Shown here: one piece after another, positions 55,374-64,000 of the stretch | How positions within the stretch are numbered: the first letter of the stretch is position 1 | Layout of the letters: each line of letters opens with the position of its first letter | From: Rhizobiaceae bacterium | GTDB lineage: Bacteria; Pseudomonadota; Alphaproteobacteria; Rhizobiales; Rhizobiaceae | Direction: 5' to 3' | DNA: 64,000 nt | NCBI GenBank assembly: GCA_017640615.1 | Contig: JAEPQK010000003.1 | Span: 551,744 to 615,743 of the forward strand | Notes under the pieces: generated by a model | Seen by the model: only the letters and a program-made list of their open reading frames with translations | Database searches by the model: none | What the model was told of the DNA's origin: nothing | Position numbers and translations under genes: made by a program

Positions 55374-55518
55374 AGACCGAAGAACCGGCCGTCTGCCGGA
55401 GGACCCGAGGCGGGACTACACCCGCCCACTGGCCGACCTATTATCCGGCCAATCTAAGCGCCGGGCAGATCGTGGACGAGATGCTGGCACACTGATCGCC
55501 GCGGCTGCTATTCCAACG

Positions 55519-55553
55519 AAAAACCCCGCCGGAGCGCTCCGGCGGGGTTTTGT
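55519..55553. terminator. Bidirectional terminator between znuA and rpsA
   Basis: A perfect 15-bp palindrome at 55521-55550 (half AAACCCCGCCGGAGC), with A-rich sequence on the left and T-rich on the right, so it can work on both strands. It lies between the convergent znuA and rpsA genes. Confidence 0.88.
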
Positions 55554-55576
55554 CTTTCTGGCGGTAGGGGAGACGA

Positions 55577-57280
55577 CTACTTCTCGTCCTTGTCGCCCTG
55601 CTTCTTGAGCGCGGCGCCCAGAATGTCGCCGAGCGAAGCGCCGGAGTCGGTCGAACCGAACTGTGCGACTGCTTCTTTCTCTTCCGCGATTTCCAGAGCC
55701 TTGATCGAGACCGTGATGCGGCGCGTCTTCTTGTCGAAGGTGGTCACGCGGGCATCGACCTTCTGGCCGACCGCGAAACGCTCCGGACGCTGCTCGTCGC
55801 GGTCGCGGGAAAGGTCCGAACGCTTGATGAAGGTCTCCATATCATGGTCGACGAGCTTGACCTCAAGACCACCATCCTTGACCGCCACGACCTCAGCCGT
55901 GACCACCGCGTTCTTGCGCAGGTCGCCGGAGGCAGCAGCCGCGCCGACCGAATCCTGGCCGAGCTGCTTGATGCCGAGCGAGATGCGCTCCTTGTCGACG
56001 TCCACGTCAAGCACCTGCGCCTGAACCACGTCGCCGCGATTGTACTCTTCCATCACCTGCTCGCCCGGACGGTTCCAGTCGAGGTCGGAGAGGTGAACCA
56101 TGCCGTCCACATCGCCGTCGAGGCCGATGAACAGGCCGAACTCGGTCTTGTTCTTGACCTCGCCTTCGACAACCGACCCGACCGGGTGATTGTTGGCGAA
56201 AGCTTCCCACGGATTGTCGAGCGTCTGCTTGAGACCAAGCGAGATGCGGCGCTTCTGTGGGTCGACTTCGAGCACCACCACATCGACTTCCTGGGTCGTC
56301 GACAGGATCTTGCCCGGATGGACGTTCTTTTTCGTCCAGCTCATTTCCGAAACGTGGATCAGGCCTTCGATGCCCGGCTCCAGCTCCACAAACGCGCCGT
56401 AGTCGGTGATGTTGGTCACCTTGCCGCCAACGCGCTTGCCGATCGGGTACTTGCCGCCAATGCCTTCCCACGGATCCTTCTCGAGCTGCTTCATGCCGAG
56501 CGAGATACGGTGGGTTTCCTGATTGATGCGGATGATCTGAACCTTGACCGTCTGGCCAATCGACAGGATCTCCGTCGGGTGGTTGACGCGACGCCATGCC
56601 ATGTCGGTGACATGCAGCAGGCCATCGATGCCGCCGAGGTCGACGAACGCACCGTAGTCGGTGATGTTCTTGACCACGCCTTCGACCACCTGACCCTCTT
56701 CGAGGTTCTGGACGATCTCCGAGCGCTGCTCGGCACGGCTTTCCTCAAGCACGGTGCGGCGCGAAACGACGATGTTGCCGCGGCGGCGGTCCATCTTCAG
56801 AATTTCGAACGGCTGCGGGTTGTGCATCAGCGGGGTGACGTCGCGGATCGGACGAATGTCCACCTGGCTGCGCGGCAGGAACGCCACGGCGCCGTCCAGA
56901 TCGACGGTGAAGCCGCCCTTGACCTGATTGAAGATGATGCCTTCGACGCGTTCGCCATTGTTGAACTTGGCTTCGAGCTTGACCCAGCTCTCCTCGCGGC
57001 GTGCTTTTTCGCGCGACAGTACGGCTTCACCGAGAGCGTTCTCGATGCGCTCGACATAGATTTCGACTTCGTCGCCGGCCTTCAGTTCCTTGGCGCTGGA
57101 GCCAAACTCCTTGAGCGCGACACGGCCTTCGACCTTTAGGCCGACATCGATGATGGCCATGTCTTTTTCGATCGCGGTGATCAGGCCTTTGACGACGGAG
57201 CCTTCAGCGGAATGTTCTTCCGAAAACGACTCATCGAGCAGCGACGCGAAATCGTCGCGGGTGGGGTTGGATTGTGACAT
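55577..57280 (-). CDS. rpsA: 30S ribosomal protein S1
   Basis: A 567-residue protein with six S1 RNA-binding repeats, e.g. 'GSVVKGLITAIEKDMAIIDVG', 'VVEGVVKNITDYGAFVDLGG' and 'RVGGKVTNITDYGAFVELEPG'. It brings mRNA to the ribosome, mainly those with weak Shine-Dalgarno sites. Starts 'MSQSNPTRDDFASLLDESF'; the frame is open upstream to 57376 but ATG 57280 gives the conserved start. It follows cmk on the same strand, the usual order. In other bacteria S1 represses its own translation. Confidence 0.97.
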   Translation of the reverse strand: MSQSNPTRDDFASLLDESFSEEHSAEGSVVKGLITAIEKDMAIIDVGLKVEGRVALKEFGSSAKELKAGDEVEIYVERIENALGEAVLSREKARREESWVKLEAKFNNGERVEGIIFNQVKGGFTVDLDGAVAFLPRSQVDIRPIRDVTPLMHNPQPFEILKMDRRRGNIVVSRRTVLEESRAEQRSEIVQNLEEGQVVEGVVKNITDYGAFVDLGGIDGLLHVTDMAWRRVNHPTEILSIGQTVKVQIIRINQETHRISLGMKQLEKDPWEGIGGKYPIGKRVGGKVTNITDYGAFVELEPGIEGLIHVSEMSWTKKNVHPGKILSTTQEVDVVVLEVDPQKRRISLGLKQTLDNPWEAFANNHPVGSVVEGEVKNKTEFGLFIGLDGDVDGMVHLSDLDWNRPGEQVMEEYNRGDVVQAQVLDVDVDKERISLGIKQLGQDSVGAAAASGDLRKNAVVTAEVVAVKDGGLEVKLVDHDMETFIKRSDLSRDRDEQRPERFAVGQKVDARVTTFDKKTRRITVSIKALEIAEEKEAVAQFGSTDSGASLGDILGAALKKQGDKDEK

Positions 57281-57463
57281 TGAAACTCCTGGAATGCCCG
57301 AAGTGCGGGCAGGCGCCGGGTGGTTAGCGTTACGTTTGACCTGCAACGAACGATCCGGGCTTCGACGGGAAGCCATGCCCGCACAAAGGCGGTTTCGGCG
57401 CAGCGGACTGTTCTGCAGGCGGTTATCTGGCCGGGACTTTGGGGCTTTGCCCCTGTTGGCGTC

Positions 57464-58108
57464 TCAGCCGGCGTTTCGAGCAGCGATTGTCTGGTCAACC
57501 AGGTCGCGCGCGGCACGAAACGCGGCTTCTATATCCATTCGGGTCGTATCTAGCAAGTGCGCGTCTTCCGCGGGTCTGAGCGGGGAATCGGCCCGGCCCA
57601 TGTCGCGCGCGTCGCGCTTTTCGATGTCGGCAAGAATTGCCGCCTCGTCCGCGGTGCCGCCATTGGCGATGATTTCGCTGTATCGCCGCCGCGCGCGCTC
57701 TTCCGGCGAGGCCGTTACATAGAGCTTCAGATCGGCGTCGGGACACACCACCGTGCCGATGTCGCGGCCGTCGAGTACGGCCCCCGGCGGTTCGGCGGCG
57801 AAACGCCGCTGCGCCTCCACGAGGGCCGCCCGCACACTGGGCATCACCGCCACCTTGGACGCCGCCTCGCCGATCTCGTGAGTCGACAGTACAGAGCGGT
57901 CCAGCGCGCCAAGGTCGATCTGGCGCGCCGCGGTCTCGGCCGCCGACTGATTGTCGAGCGGTAGACCGTGGATCAGCATGCGGTGCGCGACCGCGCGATA
58001 GGTGAGCCCCGTATCGAGATGATTGAGGCGGTAAGTGTCGGCCAGCCGCCGCGCCAGCGTTCCCTTGCCCGACGCCGCGGGTCCGTCAATGGCAATAATG
58101 AGGCTCAT
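57464..58108 (-). CDS. cmk: (d)CMP kinase (cytidylate kinase)
   Basis: A 214-residue P-loop kinase: '[21 protein letters not shown]' (Walker A), '[25 protein letters not shown]' and '[11 protein letters not shown]' . It phosphorylates CMP and dCMP. Upstream of rpsA on the same strand by 183 bases and downstream of aroA, with an SDR gene between, in a cluster otherwise conserved in Rhizobiales. The cmk-rpsA gap has a small GGGGC/GCCCC hairpin but no T-run. Confidence 0.95.
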   Translation of the reverse strand: MSLIIAIDGPAASGKGTLARRLADTYRLNHLDTGLTYRAVAHRMLIHGLPLDNQSAAETAARQIDLGALDRSVLSTHEIGEAASKVAVMPSVRAALVEAQRRFAAEPPGAVLDGRDIGTVVCPDADLKLYVTASPEERARRRYSEIIANGGTADEAAILADIEKRDARDMGRADSPLRPAEDAHLLDTTRMDIEAAFRAARDLVDQTIAARNAG

Positions 58109-58253
58109 GCACGCGTCCCGTTCGATTCTCGGGCAGTGCCACGGTAGGGCGGATTTGGCAACTGCGAGGCTAGCCTGGCTTGAGGTGAGCGCATTGAGCG
58201 CCCTCGCCCTTCGACAAGCTCAGGATGAGAGCTATGGAGAAAGAAACACGCCC

Positions 58254-60379
<2,126 letters not shown>

Positions 60380-60567
60380 TCATCCCCGTTTGCCGTGCCT
60401 TGCGGGTGTTATCGAAACGTTGTGCCGAGCGGGTTTTCAACACCGGCGGATTGCCTTTGACAGCCACCGAACTTGTGGTTATGGGGACCGACCCAAATTG
60501 AAATCGAAATTGCCGTTCGCCGTGCCTCCCCGGACGTATCGGCGCAAGGATGAGCAGAGGCAGCAGC

Positions 60568-60972
60568 GTGGCTAAACCCGAGCTTGGAACCAAGAGAATT
60601 TGCCCGGAGACGGGCCGTAAGTTTTACGACCTGAACAAAGACCCGGTCGTTTCGCCCTATTCGGGCAAATCCTACCCACTTTCCTACTTCGAGGACGACG
60701 TCAACGAGGTCGAGGAAGAGGAAGAGGTTGAGGCGGCTGAGACGGAGTCCGAGGAGAACGAGGACGTTGAGGTCGTTTCGCTGGAAGATGCCGAAGACGA
60801 CGAAACCGACAAGAAGAAGTCGTCCAGCGATCCCGATGTCGACCTTGACGACGATGACGACGTCGATCTCGGCGACGACGATGACGACGACACCTTCCTG
60901 GAAGACGATGACGACGACGATGACGATGTTTCGGGCATCATCGACGTTGACGATGACGACGACGACAGCTGA
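60568..60972 (+). CDS. TIGR02300 family protein (FYDLN-acid domain)
   Basis: A 134-residue protein starting at GTG 60568 with 'AKPELGTKRICPETGRKFYDLN', the family's signature including a short Cys motif and FYDLN. From about residue 50 it becomes strongly acidic, with long Asp/Glu runs up to the end ('DDDDDDS'). Such proteins are restricted to alphaproteobacteria and their role is unknown. An ATG at 60550 in frame is the alternative start. Divergent from aroA across 242 bases with no other gene. Confidence 0.9.
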   Translation: MAKPELGTKRICPETGRKFYDLNKDPVVSPYSGKSYPLSYFEDDVNEVEEEEEVEAAETESEENEDVEVVSLEDAEDDETDKKKSSSDPDVDLDDDDDVDLGDDDDDDTFLEDDDDDDDDVSGIIDVDDDDDDS

Positions 60973-61136
60973 TGTTGAGCCTGCGCGGCGGCCATTCGGC
61001 GCTGCCGCGCAATCGCCGCTCAGCGGGACTTGATATTCCGTGGTGACGGGTCTAGAAGCCGCCAGCACGTTGGCCGGCCGCTAAGGCGGGCCAGACCTCT
61101 TCGCCGGAAACGGCGCCGGCCAGATGCCGGAAGTGT

Positions 61137-61212
<76 letters not shown>

Positions 61213-61655
61213 ATCTTCTCCCGTGTGGCGAATACTATAGCATAGTCAACAAGTTACCGGCACCAAACTTTAGTCTGAGTACCCACTTGAGTACCCAGTC
61301 TGAGTACCCAAACTGATGCAGGAGGGGAACCTCCTAGGTTGGGTCCAAGCCTACCCTCACTCAGTGTTCAGGCAATGCGCTATCCAGCAGCTGAGCTGAG
61401 CCATTTCTCATCTTCCTCCTAGGTAGGGCCACCAAGTGCCCTCTCGGCGTAGCCGTCTACGGCGAGGGCCTGTGGAGAGAGACTTCCGTTGTCCGTCGAA
61501 CAATTAACCTCACCGACGCCGAACGACTGCTTTGAGCCCTACTCGATAGTTCGTTGACGAAGAATGGATGAGCAGCCTCACATGGCGATCCGATTGTTCG
61601 ACGGGAAGATGCGGGTGACCGGGTCCGAGCCCCATGCGGAGGCATGACATTTGCG
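61213..61655. other. Gene-free stretch downstream of tRNA-Ala with repeats
   Basis: It contains three direct copies of TGAGTACCCA (61276-61285, 61288-61297, 61301-61310), and a 12-base inverted repeat, CCGTCGAACAAT at 61493-61504 with ATTGTTCGACGG at 61593-61604. No convincing ORF is seen; a 98-codon minus-strand frame overlapping the next gene has no family features. Position and repeats suggest the remains of an integrated element. Confidence 0.6.
61276..61310 (+). repeat. Three TGAGTACCCA direct repeats
   Basis: Three identical 10-mers with starts 12 and 13 bases apart, 64 bases after the tRNA-Ala CCA end. Close-spaced repeats next to a tRNA gene resemble the arm-type or accessory sites seen at the ends of tyrosine-recombinase elements; no integrase remains here. 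Confidence 0.65.
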
Positions 61656-62036
61656 CTACCGGTTAGCTTCGATGCTTCGTGCGACATTGTAAAAAGTGAA
61701 CTTAGGGCCGAATTGTCCGATGGCCTCGCCGATGCGGTCCTTGTTCGCGACACGGAAGGCGTTAAACGCCTCCCCAGTCTCCCAGAGCATGTAGTTTACC
61801 ACTTTTGGACCATCGGCCTGACGGTTCAGACGCGCTTGGACGAAGCCGTCCTGGTGCCGGACGAGATCGGAAAGCAAGCTCTCCACGGAGCCGACGACAG
61901 CGTCTGTTTGCTCATCGGCGACGTCGAACTCGACAATTACGGCGTACATCGCTTTCTCCTCAGCTATGCTCGGTGACGCAACCGCCATGAGACCGGCGCA
62001 GATCAACGAGACGGCGACACGGTCGATGCGCAACAT
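61656..62036 (-). CDS. Exported antibiotic biosynthesis monooxygenase (ABM) domain protein
   Basis: A 126-residue protein with a signal peptide (~1-25, ending 'SIA') followed by a ferredoxin-like ABM domain: 'MYAVIVEFDVADEQTDAVVG', 'FVQARLNRQADGPKVVNYMLWET'. ABM proteins include cofactor-free quinol monooxygenases and haem-degrading enzymes; export to the periplasm is unusual. Divergent from the AraC regulator gene 80 bases away, which probably controls it. Confidence 0.8.
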   Translation of the reverse strand: MLRIDRVAVSLICAGLMAVASPSIAEEKAMYAVIVEFDVADEQTDAVVGSVESLLSDLVRHQDGFVQARLNRQADGPKVVNYMLWETGEAFNAFRVANKDRIGEAIGQFGPKFTFYNVARSIEANR

Positions 62037-62116
62037 TGGCGTGCCCCTCCAGATGGACCGCAGTGTGGTCCTTGGTTACACTGACGTGACGGTATCAGGA
62101 TAAGCGTGGCGGGTGG

Positions 62117-63148
62117 ATGACCGAAGCACCGGATTTCATGACCGAACCGCCGAACTTTGCCGCTCCCCTTACCGGACCCGAAGGCACCGACGTCCTGTCG
62201 GACATTCTGCGCCGTTTCCGTGTCACCGGCGCGGCACTTCTGCGCGGCGAGTACAGCGCACCCTGGGGCTGGGATGCGCCGTCCGCCGACGAGATCGCGG
62301 CGCATCTGCACACGCCCGATACTCGCCTCGTCATCTTCCACATTGTTGCGCATGGCCGTTGCTGGCTCGAAGTTGCGGGCCAGCCTCGGATCGAGCTTTC
62401 GGCTGGCGACCTTGTGGGCTTTCCGCAGGGTCACTCGCATCGGATGGGCTGGGGGTCCGGCGCTGCGCCCTTCCCGATAATTGATATGTTTCCGACGCCT
62501 CCATGGAAGAGCGTGCCGACGATCCGCCGAGTGGAACGTGGCCAAGTCTGCCGCATCCTGTGCGTCTATTTGCGCTGCGAGGCTCCGCTCTTCGATCCCC
62601 TGACCTCGGCGCTGCCCAATCTGATCGTCATGCGTGCGGGCGGGGGCGCGAGTGGGTTCACGGATGCTATCGTGCGCGGGCTAATAGAGGAGGCGAGCGC
62701 GATGCGGGCTGGTAGCGCCAGCTTTACCGCCCGTCTCACAGAGCTTCTATTTGTCCAGATCATCCGCGACCACCTGCGCCGCAGCGATCCGAACGGGCGC
62801 GGAATGCTCGCAGCGCTCAAAGACCGTTTTGTCGGCAAGGCGCTCCAGGCTTTCCACGCAGAACCCGCGTATCCGTGGACGATGCCTGAACTCTCGTGTC
62901 GCGCTGGTCTGTCGCAATCGGCTCTGCGCGAACGCTTCGCCCGGGTCCTGGGCGTTTCACCTATGCGTTACCTCGCTCTATGGCGACTTCAGCTTGCGGC
63001 GCTTCTGTTGCGCCAAAACGACGCCAGCGTGGCCGACATAGCAGCCGAAGTAGGGTATGACGCGCCCGAAGCATTTGCGCGCGCATTCAAAAGGGCGATC
63101 GGGACTACTCCTGCCCGGTGGCGCAATCGAGTGCCCGTCATCGAATAG
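62117..63148 (+). CDS. AraC family transcriptional regulator with N-terminal cupin
   Basis: A 343-residue regulator. The N-terminal half (~15-190) resembles AraC_binding cupins ('LVIFHIVAHGRCWLEVAGQ', 'LSAGDLVGFPQGHSHRM'), and the C-terminal ~100 residues have two helix-turn-helix motifs ('MPELSCRAGLSQSALRERFARVLG', split here as two parts of the first HTH, and 'VADIAAEVGYDAPEAFARAFKR'). Likely ligand and targets unknown; the divergent ABM gene is the natural candidate. ATG 62117 is used; another ATG at 62138 is possible. Confidence 0.9.
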   Translation: MTEAPDFMTEPPNFAAPLTGPEGTDVLSDILRRFRVTGAALLRGEYSAPWGWDAPSADEIAAHLHTPDTRLVIFHIVAHGRCWLEVAGQPRIELSAGDLVGFPQGHSHRMGWGSGAAPFPIIDMFPTPPWKSVPTIRRVERGQVCRILCVYLRCEAPLFDPLTSALPNLIVMRAGGGASGFTDAIVRGLIEEASAMRAGSASFTARLTELLFVQIIRDHLRRSDPNGRGMLAALKDRFVGKALQAFHAEPAYPWTMPELSCRAGLSQSALRERFARVLGVSPMRYLALWRLQLAALLLRQNDASVADIAAEVGYDAPEAFARAFKRAIGTTPARWRNRVPVIE

Positions 63149-63375
63149 TCGATAGCCTACCTTGCGACAATCACGGGCTGCCACAAGCGGACGGCTGTGA
63201 TGTCCGCTTTGTCCGCAACGCTTTCAACTGTTTTCGCCCGGGAGCCTGCACTGCCGCAAGCACGATGCAACGACGGCCTCGCTCTCATTCTGGCATCTGC
63301 GAAAAAATGTGGTGACGCAGGCGCAAGGGCTGCAAGGAGCTTGACGCTTCGCTGCAGCGGCGGCGTTAATGGGAT

Positions 63376-63753
63376 ATGAGCTACAAGCCCAAGCTGTACA
63401 CGGACCTCGCGCCCTATCTGCTGGTCAGAGATGCAGAGGAAGTTCTTGCGTTCTGTTCAACTGTCTTCAACGCGGAGCGGCTGCGGGTCATTCCCGGTGA
63501 AGACGGCCGCATTGTCCATGCGGAATGCAAAGTTGGAGACACAGTCCTGATGATGGGCGAAGCCGATGGCCCACCAGCTATGCTGCACGTCTATCTAGAT
63601 GATCCAGACGGGGCCTTCGAACGTGCTATTGCGGCGGGTGCCGAGGTCATTCAGCCGATGGCGGAGAAGGGCGATGGCGACAGGCGGGGTGGCTTTAGGG
63701 CCCCAGATGGCACTCAATGGTTTGTTGCGCGGCAGGTCATCGAGCCTTCGTAA
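63376..63753 (+). CDS. VOC family protein (PhnB/glyoxalase-like)
   Basis: A 125-residue vicinal-oxygen-chelate protein: 'APYLLVRDAEEVLAFCSTVF' at the start, 'IVHAECKVGDTVLMMGEADG', 'LHVYLDDPDGAFERAIAAGA' and 'GDRRGGFRAPDGTQWFVA'. The pattern is that of PhnB-like homodimers; metal ligands seem partly present. Substrate unknown. Preceded by a 227-base gap after the AraC gene with no features. Confidence 0.85.
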   Translation: MSYKPKLYTDLAPYLLVRDAEEVLAFCSTVFNAERLRVIPGEDGRIVHAECKVGDTVLMMGEADGPPAMLHVYLDDPDGAFERAIAAGAEVIQPMAEKGDGDRRGGFRAPDGTQWFVARQVIEPS

Positions 63754-63857
63754 ATCCGAACCCCTGTGGCGGTGCGGCTTTCTTGCGCTCGTGGTCGGCA
63801 ACGGCTGTTGCTACCGGCACGAATTCCAACCCGCTCGGGTCGCGAATGTCGCTTTCG

Positions 63858-64000
63858 TTACGAGGCAAGCCTCAACTTTACGACACGCTCCTTGATCTTC
63901 TCGAACACCTCGTCGAGTTGCGACCGCGATGGCGCGTCGAAGAAGTGGCTGGGAGAAGTCGCACATTGCTGCAGCATGGTGCCGGTCTTCACGTCGGGCT
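63858..64000 (-). CDS. TadG/VWA-type pilus assembly protein, C-terminal end (partial)
   Basis: The minus strand is open to the window edge and ends '...CATSPSHFFDAPSRSQLDEV' and '...IKERVVKLRLAS', the typical C-terminus of TadG-like proteins with a von Willebrand A domain (Flp pilus system). Only 47 codons are visible, so the call rests on this ending alone. The rest lies outside the window. Confidence 0.6.
   Translation of the reverse strand, partial: PDVKTGTMLQQCATSPSHFFDAPSRSQLDEVFEKIKERVVKLRLAS

Noticed and set aside
55844..57139. A 431-codon plus-strand frame opposite rpsA
   Set aside because: Antisense shadow of the S1 repeats with His/Asp-rich, repeat-driven composition.
57441..57453. 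GGGGC-TTT-GCCCC hairpin before rpsA as a terminator of cmk
   Set aside because: Only 5 bp of stem with no T-run on the minus strand.
61457..61753. A 98-codon minus-strand frame near tRNA-Ala
   Set aside because: Ser/Arg-rich with no family features and overlaps the better-supported ABM gene in another frame.

Overview
The window looks like a chromosomal segment of a GC-rich alphaproteobacterium of the Rhizobiales (Hyphomicrobiales), close to the Mesorhizobium / Phyllobacteriaceae group. This rests on gene order and lineage-typical families: dnaK-dnaJ-pmtA (phospholipid N-methyltransferase)-FMN reductase-pyrF-DUF1330, the cluster of an FYDLN-acid protein, aroA, cmk and rpsA, a DUF2852 protein, an NDUFA9-type protein, a cytoplasmic PHA depolymerase, and a Rhizobiales-type extragenic palindrome after rplT. 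No database search was possible; all names come from recognising motifs and overall sequence.

Layout. 1-10.7 kb: end of an AI-2E-family permease, a YgjP-type metallopeptidase, then translation genes infC (ATT start)-rpmI-rplT-pheS-GFA-pheT, followed by a small membrane protein and a nucleotidyltransferase gene with a frameshift. 10.8-19.4 kb: heat-shock and lipid/nucleotide genes, PHA depolymerase, a BTLCP cysteine peptidase. 19.5-29.9 kb: comM (YifB-type Mg-chelatase-like ATPase) split at its Walker A motif by an 8.8-kb integrative element (about 20426-29227). 30-41.7 kb: gshB, a glycosyltransferase pair, a GGDEF/EAL protein, a sugar dehydrogenase/lactonase pair, RlpA, and an acyl-CoA operon. 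41.8-60.9 kb: tRNA-Leu(CAG), gpmA-dapB-glk, mepA, queG, uppP, a divergent zinc-uptake locus (zur-znuBC / znuA) with operator-like palindromes, rpsA, cmk, aroA and the FYDLN-acid gene. 61.1-64 kb: tRNA-Ala(GGC) followed by a gene-poor stretch with direct repeats, then an AraC regulator with a divergent ABM-domain protein, a VOC protein and the end of a TadG-like gene.

The most interesting region is the comM island. It carries a large serine recombinase whose reconstructed attB lies in the comM Walker A coding sequence, two unknown genes, a secreted Cys-rich protein bracketed by two copies of a roughly 230-bp structured non-coding block, an Fe-S uracil-DNA glycosylase-like gene, a decayed resolvase, a cytosolic trypsin-like peptidase and a translationally overlapping pair of exported proteins, one an alpha/beta hydrolase. 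Within the non-coding blocks there are four copies of a 32-33-nt motif whose two interleaved complementary pairs would make an H-type pseudoknot in RNA, and each block ends with two conserved hairpins. I know no described family matching this; it is the best candidate here for something new, but an RNA role is inference.

The rest of the window is mostly ordinary housekeeping, with some noteworthy arrangements: a GFA-family enzyme translationally coupled between pheS and pheT, an SDR gene coupled to aroA, and rare start codons (ATT for infC, TTG for an SDR).
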